Of a DNA stretch of 64,000 bases, positions 34,599 to 45,569 are shown one piece after another. Under the pieces are notes generated by a model. That model was not told where the DNA came from. It saw only the letters and a program-made list of their open reading frames with translations, and made no database searches. Each line of letters opens with the position of its first letter. Within the stretch, counting starts at the first letter, position 1. The stretch is from Pseudomonadota bacterium (GTDB lineage: Bacteria; Pseudomonadota; Gammaproteobacteria; Burkholderiales; JABEVD01). Location of the stretch: assembly GCA_021848825.1 (NCBI GenBank), contig JAJZTQ010000015.1:1-64000 (forward strand), written 5' to 3'. The translations under genes were made by a program, and so were the position numbers.

Positions 34599-35474
34599 TC
34601 AATGAAAGGCGTTCGCGAGATTCGCTTTTCTTGCCCGCTTCGCCAGGAAGACGACGAGCCCGAAGCCTGAAAGCATCAGTCCGTATTGATCGGGCTCAGG
34701 CGCACCCGGGACAAAGGAAAGATCGCCGTTCTGCGCGAGTGTCCAGTTCGCGCCGTTGAATGCATAAAACCAGGGTCCATAGCTGACCTTGGTCGTGCTG
34801 TCCGTGACGGGGGGGATCCCTGATGGAATGGTAAACTTCGTGACGGTGGTCGACCAGCTCGAAGGGAGATAGAGGCTGACCGCCTGCGCCGTGCCGATGG
34901 CGGCCGCAATATTCGAGACCCCGAGTCCCCCCGGACTGTTGGCTGAAATGACATTGCCTATGTAGGCCGATCCGTTCACGGCAGCCGATGCGATGATGGA
35001 AGAGGCGGATCCAGCAAGCGAAGCGACTACCGTCTGGTATGCCTCGATGGCAGCCGCAGAGGCTCCGGGATAGGAAGCAACGGCGAAATTGCTGCCAGTG
35101 GTCAGCGCATAAGCCCCTCCATATGGCAAGCCCGTGATGGTCCAGAGCAGGTTCGCCGGATTGGTCTCATTGTAGAAGGAAACCCAGTTCGGGTCGCTTG
35201 CAAGCGAAAGACTGATGGCTTTCTGACCGTTGCCGGGTCCGGAGTTGAATGCCGTCGTTTCCGTCGTCCCGGATGACGTCGTGACCTGGCTGGTCTGGTA
35301 CCCTGAACCGTTTTCGAAACTCGAGGTCGAAATGCCGAGGTCGCGGGTATAGGAAATCTTCAATACCGGATCCCATACGGATATCGTCAAGTCCGCCGGA
35401 TTGATTGCCGCATCGGCCTTTTCAATGCCTAAGACAGAGAAAACAGCCAGGAAGATTTTCATGGCAATACGCAT
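34599..35474 (-). CDS. PEP-CTERM secreted protein
   Basis: 291 residues. A signal peptide ends near KADA (about residue 22). The middle is Ser/Thr/Ala/Gly-rich, and the C-terminus carries a PEP-CTERM signal: APEPDQYG, a hydrophobic helix, then KRARK. It should be sorted by an exosortase not encoded here. An ATG four codons downstream is an alternative start. It is probably a surface or biofilm-matrix protein; the ligand is unknown. Confidence 0.82.
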   Translation of the reverse strand: MRIAMKIFLAVFSVLGIEKADAAINPADLTISVWDPVLKISYTRDLGISTSSFENGSGYQTSQVTTSSGTTETTAFNSGPGNGQKAISLSLASDPNWVSFYNETNPANLLWTITGLPYGGAYALTTGSNFAVASYPGASAAAIEAYQTVVASLAGSASSIIASAAVNGSAYIGNVISANSPGGLGVSNIAAAIGTAQAVSLYLPSSWSTTVTKFTIPSGIPPVTDSTTKVSYGPWFYAFNGANWTLAQNGDLSFVPGAPEPDQYGLMLSGFGLVVFLAKRARKANLANAFH

Positions 35475-35721
35475 GGCCTTATCCTTGAAGCATATGACGC
35501 CCCAATCATAGTCCCTGACACAGCCCTTATAAATAGGCCGTTCGGACCATTTTCAGCGATGTTTCGTTAAGTTTTTGTGACAGCCATCGAAGACCTTCAC
35601 CCGCTTTTGAACAGACTTTCACGGGCGTGAAGGATCTCGGCTATACTTTCATGAAAGAACTGTTTTGATTCCGGTTCTTCAGGGAGTAGAATTTTCCATA
35701 TCATAAGATGCAGGGCAAAAG

Positions 35722-36558
35722 ATGGAAGACTTGCGGAAGAAAGCAACAGAAACAGGGGCGCTCCCCCCCATTTCCAAAGCAGCCAGCCGCCTTCTTGTGC
35801 TTCCGCTCGAGAACGACAAGGGCGAAGCGGAACTCCTCAGGATGATCGAGTCCGATCCCTTCATCACGGCGAGAATGATAGGCATGGCGAACTCCCCCTA
35901 CTTCACGACGGGCAGGACAATCCATACCCTGGACGAGGCAGCGATGGTGCTGGGCTTGTCTCTGGTCAAATCGGTCGCCCTGGCGATTGCCCTGCTGGGT
36001 TCCGTCAAAGTCAGGGAAAGCCGGATCTTCAGCCTCAAGGATCTCTGGACTCACAGCTTCGCCATGGCAATCGGCATGCGCACCCTCGCGTCGATGCTCC
36101 CTCCTCAAAGAAGGCCTCCAGACGACCTGCTTTTCCTCTCCGGCCTTCTGCATGACATGGGCTATCTTGCGCTGGCCTATCTTTCACCCGAGCGATTCGA
36201 CGCCTTCCTGAGCCAGGTCGAATCCCATCCCGAAATCCCGGCGACCGAAATAGAGCAGGCCGAACTCGGCGTCGGCCATGCCGAAATCGGCGCCATCATG
36301 GCCAGATCCTGGAGTCTGCCGGAAGACGTTGTAAGCGTGATCGAAAGCCATCACGACGAAAAGCCCGACATGAAAAACATTCCCCTTGTCCTGTCCAGGC
36401 TGGTCGAATCGATCACCGGCGAAGGCGCCATCCACAGGCCCCCTTCCATGATGACCAGATCCCCGGAAGAACTCGAAGCGGTCGGGCTCAGCTTGGGAAA
36501 TCTCGACGAAACGCGGGAAATACTCGAGATGCAATGGGCGCTGAGCTTCACTGCCTAA
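35722..36558 (+). CDS. HDOD-domain signalling protein
   Basis: 278 residues dominated by an HDOD domain (about 12-215), a degenerate HD-phosphohydrolase relative. It is recognised by PPISKAASRLLVL, DPFITARMIGMANS and FLSGLLHDMGYLALAY, where one HD pair persists. HDOD proteins are non-catalytic or weak regulators tied to stress, motility or c-di-GMP responses. AGGGC lies six bases before the ATG. It meets a convergent HDOD-GGDEF gene two bases after its stop, so two related regulators are placed tail-to-tail. Confidence 0.88.
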   Translation: MEDLRKKATETGALPPISKAASRLLVLPLENDKGEAELLRMIESDPFITARMIGMANSPYFTTGRTIHTLDEAAMVLGLSLVKSVALAIALLGSVKVRESRIFSLKDLWTHSFAMAIGMRTLASMLPPQRRPPDDLLFLSGLLHDMGYLALAYLSPERFDAFLSQVESHPEIPATEIEQAELGVGHAEIGAIMARSWSLPEDVVSVIESHHDEKPDMKNIPLVLSRLVESITGEGAIHRPPSMMTRSPEELEAVGLSLGNLDETREILEMQWALSFTA

Positions 36559-36560
36559 CC

Positions 36561-38420
36561 CTACGCCTCCACTCGGTTCCTGCCATTCTGCTTCGCGCGA
36601 TAGAGCGCCTCGTCGGCGTCGCGGAGCAGATCCCTGTAGTCATGATGGCTAGGCCGTGCGCAAGCCACGCCTGCACTCAGCGTGACGTCGGACTCCAGTC
36701 CGGGGAATGAAGCATTCTGAACGGCCTGCCTGATTCGCTCGCCGACATGCTGGGCAGTTTGAAGATTCGCGCCAGGACAAATAATCACGAATTCCTCGCC
36801 GCCGTAGCGGAATGCGAGATCTTCGCTCCTCAGCGAACCGAGGATGATGCTGACGACCTGGCAAAGCACAGCGTCGCCCATGGCGTGTCCATAACGATCG
36901 TTGATCCGCTTGAAGTGATCGATGTCCAGCATCAGGCAGGCCAGCGGCCGGCAGGAATGGCGCGCCGAAGTCCATTCGAGGGACAGAAAATCCTCGCCGT
37001 GTAAACGATTCGGGATCTGCGTCAACGGATCGGTCGTTGCGGTCCTGAGCAGCGTCCTTCTTCCCCTTGCCCAGCTGTCTGAAGAATTCATGAATCCTAT
37101 CCGCTCTCTCCTGATCTCATCCTTAAGGATGAGCATGCGGCTAGCATTTCTAAGGTGCATCTGGAACGTATTGGCATCCACCGGCTTGGTCAGAAAATCA
37201 TCGATGCTGGAAGCCGCGGCACGGCTCAGTTCCGTCACTGCGTCGGCCTTTGCCATTACGATAAAATAGCATTCTGGTACCCTGGCCCTGACCTGGCGGC
37301 AGAATGAGACGATTTCCTGTTTTGGCAGGTCGAGATCGGCAACCACAATCTGCGGATCCTCCCCCTGATAAGCCAATTCATATCCTGACGTCATGACATC
37401 CCAGCCTGTGCCGTCTAGAAGACGCTTCAAACCGTTTTCATCATAGCCCCCGATCAAAAGTATCCTATGCAACGGCAAGATGCGTACTGCTCCCGTTGCA
37501 CTCGCCGACTCGTCATGAAAAACCGGTGAAGCCAGCATTTCAGAAAATGGAGGGAGAATACTCGTCTGTATCTTCAGCATTTCCCCCCATTCCCGCCATT
37601 GCGTGACAACGCGGTCCGCAAGCCGGGCCAATTCTTCCGACCCAATGCCTAGCCTCGCTCCGACCGTCATGAGCCTTGACAGCATCTCCCAGCGCTGCTG
37701 TTCCCTTGCCAGACAAAGATCTGCGAGTTTTCTTGCGAAATGCAGCGAAAGCGTCAGGGTTTGCAATCTCGATCCTTCCTTGAACTCCACCATTTCAGGC
37801 TGCTCGTGGAAATAAACCACGCGGATGAGCGCCTCGGGAATCCCCCATTCGCTCAGGAAGGCGGAACATAATTCCCTGTGATCGATATCGAAATGCTTCC
37901 TTTCCAGCGACAGGAGCTCGCCGGCGTTGGAAGCCTGTGCCGCCAATCCGGCATAGTCGTCCGGAAAAAGCGTCGCCATCGATAGCTCGCCGATTCCTGA
38001 CAAAAGGCCAAGGGTAAAATTCTCTTCCGCCGCAATCCGCACATAGGCTGCAAGCTCCTGATTGGCGATAGCGGCCGCAAGGGAACGGGACCAGAATTTT
38101 TCCAGGTCGAAATCACCGCAGGACACCTTGTTTCTCGACTGAAGGAGCGAAAACCCCAGAACGAGATCCCGCACTCTGAATGCCCCGAGTGCGAAAATGG
38201 CCTTTGAAAGAGAAACGAATGGACGCCCTTGATGATAGGCTGCCTTGTTCGAAAACTTCAGGATATAGCCGGCAATGACCGGATCGGATTGCACCAGATG
38301 GGAAACATCCTCAACCAGGTAATCGTCACGCCGCAAGAGATCGGAGATGGCCACAGCGAGCCCGCTCGGGGAAGGTAGCCTTCCAGATGCCTTCAATGCC
38401 TCGAAACGCCTCGGATCCAT
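36561..38420 (-). CDS. HDOD - receiver-like - GGDEF diguanylate cyclase
   Basis: About 619 residues from the ATG at 38420; a TTG at 38435 is possible. HDOD domain is at about 10-210. A receiver-like domain (about 320-440) keeps ADLDLP and TKP motifs. A GGDEF domain is at about 460-618 with RYGGEEF and an RxxD I-site (RSED). GGEEF is an active form, so diguanylate cyclase activity is expected. There are no membrane helices. HDOD-REC-GGDEF proteins probably link stress or phosphorylation input to c-di-GMP. Confidence 0.9.
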   Translation of the reverse strand: MDPRRFEALKASGRLPSPSGLAVAISDLLRRDDYLVEDVSHLVQSDPVIAGYILKFSNKAAYHQGRPFVSLSKAIFALGAFRVRDLVLGFSLLQSRNKVSCGDFDLEKFWSRSLAAAIANQELAAYVRIAAEENFTLGLLSGIGELSMATLFPDDYAGLAAQASNAGELLSLERKHFDIDHRELCSAFLSEWGIPEALIRVVYFHEQPEMVEFKEGSRLQTLTLSLHFARKLADLCLAREQQRWEMLSRLMTVGARLGIGSEELARLADRVVTQWREWGEMLKIQTSILPPFSEMLASPVFHDESASATGAVRILPLHRILLIGGYDENGLKRLLDGTGWDVMTSGYELAYQGEDPQIVVADLDLPKQEIVSFCRQVRARVPECYFIVMAKADAVTELSRAAASSIDDFLTKPVDANTFQMHLRNASRMLILKDEIRRERIGFMNSSDSWARGRRTLLRTATTDPLTQIPNRLHGEDFLSLEWTSARHSCRPLACLMLDIDHFKRINDRYGHAMGDAVLCQVVSIILGSLRSEDLAFRYGGEEFVIICPGANLQTAQHVGERIRQAVQNASFPGLESDVTLSAGVACARPSHHDYRDLLRDADEALYRAKQNGRNRVEA

Positions 38421-38630
38421 GAATTCAAGCCTCAAGCCTGAGGAATTTCGATAAGGAGGGGGTGAGCACTGAGATGATGCCTTTATCTTAAGAATTACTG
38501 ATCCAAATTAGATACCCGACCATGAAGAGTCAAGATCGGACCGACGAGCTGCAGGATATAGCCGACGAACGGCCAATTCCCATCGTCTTTCGTAACAAAT
38601 TGTTCATAAAAGAAAATGGCAAAGGAGAAA

Positions 38631-39002
38631 TCAGCTTCGACTCTTCACTCTCCTTTTCCTCAGCTTGAAAGGAAAAAGATTGAAGGTCCTCGCTTCGATA
38701 GGTGCTTTTCCAGGCTCCATGGGAAATTCGGGCATCCCTTCAGGAAAGGGATCTTTTATCAATCTCCTCGGGATCCTGTGATGAGCTTCACTGCGAATCT
38801 GATGAGGCGTTTGCCTGGGCAGGGCGTTTCTCTGCCCGGCAATTCGCAGGGCTCCGAGCAAAGGCGATCTTGCCGCCGATTGGGAACGACCTATTCGCGC
38901 GGCAGCCGCCGCAGACTTCGACACGTTATCAGGGCCGACGTGGAGAGTTTTGACGCTGGCGCATCCTGCCAGGAGACAGGACAGGATCAGGGTCTTCATC
39001 AT
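38631..39002 (-). CDS. Small basic lipoprotein, family unknown
   Basis: About 123 residues from the ATG at 39002, with GGAG seven bases upstream; a second ATG follows immediately. The N-terminus is a compact lipoprotein signal (MMKTLILSCLLAGC), and the mature protein is strongly basic, ending KLRKRRVKSRS. The frame is open to 39224, but the upstream part lacks protein-like character. No homologous family is recognised, and the basic, low-order C-terminus makes the 3' part less certain. Confidence 0.45.
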   Translation of the reverse strand: MMKTLILSCLLAGCASVKTLHVGPDNVSKSAAAAARIGRSQSAARSPLLGALRIAGQRNALPRQTPHQIRSEAHHRIPRRLIKDPFPEGMPEFPMEPGKAPIEARTFNLFPFKLRKRRVKSRS

Positions 39003-39097
39003 CAGACAACTCCAGTATTCGGGTTCAAGGAAATTCGAACTGGATCGACCGTCATAATTTAGCTCAATTCGACTTCCTCGACAACCCGACGGCATCG

Positions 39098-39514
39098 TTA
39101 TTCTCCCTGAATGGTCACAAAAATAGCGCGGCTTCCCGCATTGTCCCTGTGCTCGCAGAGATAGATTCCCTGCCAAATCCCGAGCTTCGGTCTGCCCTTC
39201 GCCACCGGGATGCTCAGGCTGCATCCCAGGATGCTCGATTTCAGATGTGCAGGCAGATCGTCCGGACCCTCATCTTCATGCAGATAGCTGTCCCCTTGGG
39301 GAACGATGCGGCTGAAATAATCCTCGAAGTCCTTTCGAACTGTCGGGTCGGCATTCTCGTTGATGGTGAGGGAAGCGGAAGTGTGCAGGATGAAGAGATT
39401 CATCACCCCTACCCTGAAATCGGCGATTTCAGGAAGCTCCCTCAAGAGCTCTTCCGTGACCAGATGAAATCCCCTGACCTTCGGCTTCAGCCTGACTTCC
39501 TTCTGCATCCACAT
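39098..39514 (-). CDS. YjbQ-family (UPF0047) protein
   Basis: 138 residues with the YjbQ signature: MNLFILHTSASLTINENADPTVRKD, and near the C-terminus GIWQGIYLCEHRD. The family forms trimers with a metal site, and some members show weak thiamine-phosphate synthase activity. The physiological role is unresolved. The ATG two codons downstream is an alternative start. It lies between two lipoprotein genes on the same strand. Confidence 0.92.
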   Translation of the reverse strand: MWMQKEVRLKPKVRGFHLVTEELLRELPEIADFRVGVMNLFILHTSASLTINENADPTVRKDFEDYFSRIVPQGDSYLHEDEGPDDLPAHLKSSILGCSLSIPVAKGRPKLGIWQGIYLCEHRDNAGSRAIFVTIQGE

Positions 39515-39565
39515 GATCTACCCCCTTTCCGGCCAATTATCGGAGATATGGATGCCGAAGGCCAC

Positions 39566-42022
39566 TCATCGCGCGATATCGGACTGGATCAGGTAGATCT
39601 TGTCATAATGATCCCCGGGGTAAAGAGCATAAGAGGTGGTTCCGGCGACTGCAAAGCCTGTTGTTCCGAACCGAACCATCGCTCCGATTGCACCGACCTG
39701 AATTTTGGTATCCACAGTCGAAAGCAAGCTGAAACTCGTCTCATCAAAGGCCTCCAGCAATAGCGTCCCCCCGGGCGGACTAGGGGCCCCAAGACAGTAG
39801 GTCCTCGGCTGGGTCGAATCCGGGACACAATCTGTCTCGGTCGATAGTCCCCCGAATTGATAAGTCCCAAGCCTGATCTTTTTGACTGGATCGATGACGA
39901 CACCATCTGTCAGGTAAAGCAGTCCGTTATGATACTGCATTCTGGCGGGAAGATAGGTAGTCACGAGATTCATCGTCTGGTCGATGAAAGAAATCCCCGG
40001 CGGAGAAACAGAGAATCTGCTCAGCTCGAAGCTAGATGAGTCATAATCTATTCCGTAAACCATGCTGCCATCGTCGGACACAGCGACAGAATCGGGAATA
40101 ATGGCATAACCCCCTCCTCCCCATCCCGGAATGTCATTCGGACGCTTGACATTGTTGTCATAAACCGATACCCCGGAAAACGAAGGACTCCAGTTTTTGA
40201 CCATTTTGGAAATCACGATTGATTGCGGGTTGTTGGGAAGGACAGCCATGTCTTTGACATACTGTTGATCTCCCGTAAACGCTGGAGTCGTAGCATTACC
40301 CAAGGGAAATTTAAGATCCTGGGTCATGGTCGAAAGATCTATTCTGGCGACTTCCCCAGTCCCATCGAGACCCACGTAGAGGTATTCATCCCCCTTCGAA
40401 ATCGCGAGCCTGTTCGGTTCGGACCCGATCGGAATGCTCGTGGTGATCTTGCCGGCATCGGGATCGATCACGGCGATGCTGTTGGGATAATTTGGATCCG
40501 TGCTGGGAACAGAGGCATAAAGAAGATTCCGCTTGGCATCGTAGGCGAGATCATTGTCAAGAAGCGAGACTGTTGTGACTTCAGTACCTGATACGGGATT
40601 TTGCAGAGTGACACCTCCTAGGGTGTAAGCGACGAGATCGAGCTCTTTCGTGCTCGTCGACAGGACATTGCCGTTGCCGTCCGCTTCCTGGATCGACTCG
40701 GTGGTTTTGACCGGGCCTACATTCGGCGCAAGATAATCGGTCGCAACATCAGTCACGGTAACGCTCATCTTGCTTTTCGAAAGGAGAACCGTCATCAAGG
40801 CATGGTACTCCACCGCCATGCAGTTGTAGGTGCCCGAAGGCACCGTGACGCTCTGGAAGCCTTTCACCACATTGGTTATCTTGAATGCGGTGACGGTCTC
40901 GTTGACCCCGTCGCCATCCAGATCCTGGCCGTAATCGTAGCGTCCAGCAAGATTCAGCAGGATTTCCGAATCACCCGTTTCGGCAGGAAGCCTGATCCAT
41001 GGAAAGGATGGGACCGCAGCGCTGATGGAAGCCGGAGCGCTGGTATTGCCGTAACTAACCACCCCGGTGTCGTTCTTCAGATAGTAATCCGTGTTCATCA
41101 GGGTGAGCGTGGGTGAGCCGCTCGACGGCAGCGGATAGGAAGTCGTGCTGATGCTGACAGGCATGACTGTGGCGCCGAATCGCGTCGTTGCAGCTCCTAC
41201 CGTATCCACTTCAGCCGAACTCGGCGCTGCGCCGTTTTTGCTCACCGAATAGGTCCAGGAATCCCCCGTGTCCAGGGGATAATAATTGGCGATGTCGCCG
41301 GGCCCGGCGTCACTGTGCCCGGCGGTGAGCTTGGTATTGAGAAGAGAGGTGAGTTCCGACCTCGCTTCGAGCAGCGATTTGATCGACGTCACCGTCGCGT
41401 CGACGCTCGCGCCTGCAGACAAGCCTGCTGCGGAAGTGAGCATGTCCGCTGTCGAAACCACTTCATCGAGATCCGCTGCCGTCATGGTGGCGAGCGAACT
41501 TCCGGGTTTGGCTGCGATCGCGGCAAGCACCACTTCGAAGCCCGCTTCCGAATTCGTGTCGATGTTGACGTTGGGGCCGGTAACGAAAGCGCGCATCTGG
41601 ATGCCGGTCGTGCTGCCGATCCTGGCTTCCAGCGTGGTCGAATAGTCTAGTCCGAGGGAAGTCAGATTGAAGCTGTACTTGCCGCCTGAAACGCTCGTCG
41701 TTGCAAGGGGCGTGCTGGGCACCCCCGTCACGGGATCGATCCTGACCAGTTCGACAGGCGTGCCGTCCGGGACGCTTGCCTCCCCTGTCACGTCGGCAAG
41801 GCTGCTCGGAATGAAAAAGGATGCGAGCCGGTTGATCCAGCGTCCCTGTTCCATCATGGCGACCTTGCCGGCAGGCGCGAGGACAGTGCCGGAAACCGTC
41901 AAGGCCGAAGGCGCAGCGGCTGCCGGCGCCGAACCCCCTCCGCCTCCGCCGCCCCCTCCTCCGCAACCAGCCAGGATCAATGCAGCAACAGCCAGAAGGC
42001 CAATCCGATAGACGCGCACCAT
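39566..42022 (-). CDS. Large lipoprotein with C-terminal beta-propeller (YncE-like)
   Basis: 818 residues. A lipobox (LILAGC) is followed by ten glycines and an Ala/Pro-rich spacer. An N-terminal beta-rich region follows (about 40-230, carboxypeptidase-regulatory-like), then a segment with DSWTYSV (about 255) and a YncE/40-residue-repeat type propeller at about 480-760 (ASVPSTDPNYPNSIAVIDPD, YLYVGLDGTGEVARID). It is an outer-membrane or surface lipoprotein, possibly binding or scaffolding. No catalytic motif is seen. Its promoter lies in the 216-base gap shared with the divergent H+-ATPase. Confidence 0.75.
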   Translation of the reverse strand: MVRVYRIGLLAVAALILAGCGGGGGGGGGGSAPAAAAPSALTVSGTVLAPAGKVAMMEQGRWINRLASFFIPSSLADVTGEASVPDGTPVELVRIDPVTGVPSTPLATTSVSGGKYSFNLTSLGLDYSTTLEARIGSTTGIQMRAFVTGPNVNIDTNSEAGFEVVLAAIAAKPGSSLATMTAADLDEVVSTADMLTSAAGLSAGASVDATVTSIKSLLEARSELTSLLNTKLTAGHSDAGPGDIANYYPLDTGDSWTYSVSKNGAAPSSAEVDTVGAATTRFGATVMPVSISTTSYPLPSSGSPTLTLMNTDYYLKNDTGVVSYGNTSAPASISAAVPSFPWIRLPAETGDSEILLNLAGRYDYGQDLDGDGVNETVTAFKITNVVKGFQSVTVPSGTYNCMAVEYHALMTVLLSKSKMSVTVTDVATDYLAPNVGPVKTTESIQEADGNGNVLSTSTKELDLVAYTLGGVTLQNPVSGTEVTTVSLLDNDLAYDAKRNLLYASVPSTDPNYPNSIAVIDPDAGKITTSIPIGSEPNRLAISKGDEYLYVGLDGTGEVARIDLSTMTQDLKFPLGNATTPAFTGDQQYVKDMAVLPNNPQSIVISKMVKNWSPSFSGVSVYDNNVKRPNDIPGWGGGGYAIIPDSVAVSDDGSMVYGIDYDSSSFELSRFSVSPPGISFIDQTMNLVTTYLPARMQYHNGLLYLTDGVVIDPVKKIRLGTYQFGGLSTETDCVPDSTQPRTYCLGAPSPPGGTLLLEAFDETSFSLLSTVDTKIQVGAIGAMVRFGTTGFAVAGTTSYALYPGDHYDKIYLIQSDIAR

Positions 42023-42238
42023 ATTTTCCCCTTTATCGATATCTTATTTTTTACAGATTCTAACCTCCATGGAACCCGTCTTCCACTGTCGACTCTATCA
42101 GGTGGATGCAGAAAAACCGCTTTGCCGCATCAGTAGACGAGGCGGTAAGCGCTCTGTTGTCGTATGTGCAAGCTCAATGAACCTTTGTTAATGAAATGCC
42201 ATGATCGTGTTGGATATAATCGAATTGTATGGTCATCG

Positions 42239-44608
42239 ATGGGGATTCCAACACGAATGCCAGCCGCCTTGCAGGGTTTATCAAGCGCCGAAGCCGAAAG
42301 CCGGCTCAAGAAATACGGATCCAATGCGATCCCTGAAGATCGCCCCAACCCCTGGCTTTCGTTCCTCGGGAAATTCTGGGCGCCGGTCCCGTGGATGCTC
42401 GAGGTCACCATTCTGCTGCAGCTTTTTCTCGGGAAAAGGGACGAGGCTTTCGTCATCTTCGCCCTGCTCGTTTTCAATGCCATTCTGAGCTTCGTTCAGG
42501 AAAGCCGAGCAAACAATGCGCTGTCATTGCTGAAGAGCCGTCTCGAAATCAAAGTCAGGGTCTTGAGGGATGGCACATGGCGCCAGGTCCTGGCCGAGTT
42601 TCTCGTTCCCGGGGATATCGTCTACCTCAGGATGGGAGATTTCGTTCCTGCGGACATGAACATCCATGAAGGTCATGTCCTTCTCGACCAGTCTTCCCTG
42701 ACGGGAGAAGCACTGCCTGTGGAAGCGAAGCCTGGCAACACCGCGTACGCCGGCGTGATCGTGAAGCGGGGTGAGGCAACGGGGGAAGTGAGCGCCACAG
42801 GCACCGGAACCTATTTCGGGAAAACCGCAGAACTCGTCAGGCACGCGCACTCGGCCAGCCATCTCGAAGCGCTCATCTTCAGGATCGTCCGATATCTCGT
42901 CGCAATGGATGCGGTTCTGGTCGCGGCCCTCTTCGCATATACCCTTCTATACGGCATACCGATGATGGAGGTCGTGCCATTCGCGCTCATCCTGCTCGTC
43001 GCTTCAGTCCCCATTGCGCTTCCTGCAACCTATACCCTCGCCACTGCCCTGGGCGCAGTCGAGCTGGCAAGAAAAGGCGTGCTTGTCACCCGCCTTTCCG
43101 CAATCGAGGATGCCGCATCGATGGAAGTCCTGGCGACCGACAAGACCGGAACCATCACGCAGAACAGACTCGCCCTTTCAGCCCTGAAGCCATTCGGCTC
43201 GTTCGGCGAAGATGCGCTGCTGCGGCTCGCCGCGGCTGCCTGCGACGATGCGACGCAGGATCCGATCGATCTTGCCATCCTGAACGCGGCAAGATCGAGA
43301 GGGGTGCTGGAAACCCTGCCCGTCCGTACAAGATTCGTTCCTTTCGATCCTGAGACGAAGCGCTCCGAGGCATTTTACGAAAAGGAAGGCAAGGCACTGC
43401 ACGTTCTGAAAGGCGCCCCCGGGGTGATCGCCGCATTGACAGGGGAAGGAACGCCTCAAGACGTCGAGCGACTGGGCTCGGACGGATCCAGGATACTCGC
43501 TGTCGCGGTCGACGAAGGAGAAGGCATCCGTCTGGCCGGTCTCGTGGGGCTGCAGGATCCGCCCAGGGAGGATTCCGAGCAGCTGATCAGCGAGCTTCAC
43601 GAACTCGGCCTGCGCGTTCTGATGGTATCGGGAGACGGGCCCGCCACGGCGCGCGCGATAGCAAGCCGCGTCGGGATCGGCGAGCGCGTATGCCCGCCTG
43701 AGCATCAGGTCGATGAAATGAAGCATCATGCCCTAGATTACGACGTTTATGCCCGGGTTCTTCCTGAAGACAAGTACAATCTCGTGCTCGATGTGCAAGG
43801 CGCAGGGCATGTGGTCGGGATGAGCGGGGACGGCGTGAACGACGCGCCCGCGTTGAAGCAGGCGGAAGTCGGGATCGCTGTTGCGAATGCGACCGATGTC
43901 GCCAAGGCTGCCGCCAGCCTCGTCCTCACCAATCCAGGCCTAGTCGACATTGCGGAAGCCGTCAGGACAAGCAGGCGCATATACCAGCGCATGCTGACCT
44001 ATACCCTCAACAAGATCATCAAAACCATGGAGATCGCGATCTTCATGAGCGTAGGGGTGATGCTGACCGGCACTTTCGTCATCACGCCGATGCTGATCGT
44101 TCTGCTTCTCTTCACGAACGACTTCGTGACCATGTCGATCGCGACGGACAATGCCTCCTATTCCCACGAGCCGGAGCGCTGGAATGTGCCCCAGCTGATG
44201 GTGACGGCAGGAACCCTTGCCATGTTCGTCCTGGTCCTTTCCTTCTCCGTTTTCTTCGTCGGCCGTGACTGGCTCCATCTTCCGTTGAAGGAGCTTCAGA
44301 CTCTGGTTTTCGTGATGCTTGTCCTGACGGGACAGGGAAACGTCTATCTCGTCAGGGAAAGAAGGCATTTCTGGAACTCCATGCCGGGCAGATGGCTTGT
44401 GACAGCGAGCCTCGTGGACATCCTGGCGGTAGGAATGCTCTCGACCAAGGGAATACTGATGGCGCCCATACCCGCCGGAATGGTCGCAGGGCTGACAGCC
44501 GTCGTGATCGCCTATCTCCTTGTCGTCGATCTGGCCAAGATCAGGATCTTCAGGCTTGTCGGCCTTTCGGCTAAAGAAGCCTCTCGACAAGCATCCTCTC
44601 GAGCCTGA
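42239..44608 (+). CDS. Plasma-membrane-type H+-exporting P-type ATPase
   Basis: About 790 residues. The start is uncertain: ATGs at 42239 and 42257 are plausible, and the frame opens at 42164. Typical P3A organisation: the N-terminal segment [16 protein letters not shown]-domain [12 protein letters not shown], the phosphorylation motif DKTGTITQN, the nucleotide-binding KGAPG, and the hinge [13 protein letters not shown], with about ten membrane helices. It matches the fungal/plant/archaeal proton pump family in length, and PxxP in helix 4 reads PIALP. Proton extrusion helps cytoplasmic pH in acid. Its 3' end overlaps the convergent transaldolase gene by 38 bases. Confidence 0.9.
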   Translation: MGIPTRMPAALQGLSSAEAESRLKKYGSNAIPEDRPNPWLSFLGKFWAPVPWMLEVTILLQLFLGKRDEAFVIFALLVFNAILSFVQESRANNALSLLKSRLEIKVRVLRDGTWRQVLAEFLVPGDIVYLRMGDFVPADMNIHEGHVLLDQSSLTGEALPVEAKPGNTAYAGVIVKRGEATGEVSATGTGTYFGKTAELVRHAHSASHLEALIFRIVRYLVAMDAVLVAALFAYTLLYGIPMMEVVPFALILLVASVPIALPATYTLATALGAVELARKGVLVTRLSAIEDAASMEVLATDKTGTITQNRLALSALKPFGSFGEDALLRLAAAACDDATQDPIDLAILNAARSRGVLETLPVRTRFVPFDPETKRSEAFYEKEGKALHVLKGAPGVIAALTGEGTPQDVERLGSDGSRILAVAVDEGEGIRLAGLVGLQDPPREDSEQLISELHELGLRVLMVSGDGPATARAIASRVGIGERVCPPEHQVDEMKHHALDYDVYARVLPEDKYNLVLDVQGAGHVVGMSGDGVNDAPALKQAEVGIAVANATDVAKAAASLVLTNPGLVDIAEAVRTSRRIYQRMLTYTLNKIIKTMEIAIFMSVGVMLTGTFVITPMLIVLLLFTNDFVTMSIATDNASYSHEPERWNVPQLMVTAGTLAMFVLVLSFSVFFVGRDWLHLPLKELQTLVFVMLVLTGQGNVYLVRERRHFWNSMPGRWLVTASLVDILAVGMLSTKGILMAPIPAGMVAGLTAVVIAYLLVVDLAKIRIFRLVGLSAKEASRQASSRA

Positions 44609-45569
44609 CCTGATCTTGAGTGAAGCTCCTTATGCCTTCCGCCAGCTTTTCGGTCGCCATGGCATCCTCGTTCATTTCCCAGCGGAACTCGGCTTCGGTC
44701 ATCGATGCAGGTTTCTGCAGAATCTCGCCCTGATAATCCAGCGCCCTGGGGAGTTTGCCTTTCCTGCCCTGCAATTCCGCCAGAAAATCGGGACTTATCG
44801 TCAGCCTGTCGCATCCGGCCAAGGCCAGAATCTCGCCGCTGTTTCTGAATGACGCCCCCATCACGATGGTCGGATAGCCGTGTGCCTTGTAATACTGGTA
44901 GATCTTCCTGACGGAGAGCACGCCCGGATCCTCCTCGGGAGAAAAGATCGCCCCCTTCGCCTTGTGCCAGTCCATGATTCTGCCCACGAATGGAGAAATC
45001 AGCGTGACCCCTGCTTCGGCGGCGGCCCTCGCCTGTGCGAAGCCGAACATCAGGGTGAGATTGCAATGAATTCCCTCGTGCTCGAGTATTTCTGCTGCCC
45101 TGATTCCTTCCCATGTCGAGGCGATCTTGATCAATACGCGGCTGTTTTCGATGCCGGCCTCGTTGTAGAGGCGGATCAGCTTCCTGGCTCTGGAAAGCGT
45201 AGCGCGGGTATCGAAAGAAAGCCGGGCATCGACTTCCGTCGAGATCCTTCCCGGAACGATCTTCAATACCTCCAATCCGACATCGACTGCAAGCCTGTCG
45301 CAGGCATTGCCGATGCGCTCATCGAGACTGCCGCCCTGACCTATCGCCCAGCTTATCGATTCGTCTATCAGGGGAACATATTCGGGCAGGGACACGGCCT
45401 TGAGCAGAAGGGAAGGATTGGTCGTCGCATCTTCCGGCCTGTGCCTCCTGATCGCTTCTATGTCGCCCGTATCCGCAACGATGGAAGTCATGGACTTCAG
45501 CTGATCGAGAAGCGCGCATTCTTCCAGAGAAGAAGAACCGGTCAAGGCAGGTTCATTTTCAATGCGCAT
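44571..45569 (-). CDS. tal: Transaldolase
   Basis: 332 residues, TalB type. [16 protein letters not shown], the Schiff-base Lys in [11 protein letters not shown] (about 147) and [10 protein letters not shown] are all present. It transfers dihydroxyacetone units between sedoheptulose-7-P and glyceraldehyde-3-P. The ATG at 45569 has GGGGAGG five bases upstream, which lies inside the small gene preceding it; the two overlap by 11 bases and are translationally coupled. Transketolase is encoded separately at 55.4-57.4 kb, completing the non-oxidative pentose-phosphate pair. Confidence 0.95.
   Translation of the reverse strand: MRIENEPALTGSSSLEECALLDQLKSMTSIVADTGDIEAIRRHRPEDATTNPSLLLKAVSLPEYVPLIDESISWAIGQGGSLDERIGNACDRLAVDVGLEVLKIVPGRISTEVDARLSFDTRATLSRARKLIRLYNEAGIENSRVLIKIASTWEGIRAAEILEHEGIHCNLTLMFGFAQARAAAEAGVTLISPFVGRIMDWHKAKGAIFSPEEDPGVLSVRKIYQYYKAHGYPTIVMGASFRNSGEILALAGCDRLTISPDFLAELQGRKGKLPRALDYQGEILQKPASMTEAEFRWEMNEDAMATEKLAEGIRSFTQDQVRLERMLVERLL

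Noticed and set aside
38522-38668. A 48-codon plus-strand frame beginning MKSQDRTDEL with protein-like composition.
   Set aside because: No ribosome-binding site is visible, and its 3' end overlaps the convergent lipoprotein gene. The evidence is too weak to call a gene.
38631-39224. Upstream extension of the basic lipoprotein to 197 residues.
   Set aside because: The lipoprotein signal and ribosome-binding site place the start at 39002; the extra residues lack protein-like features.
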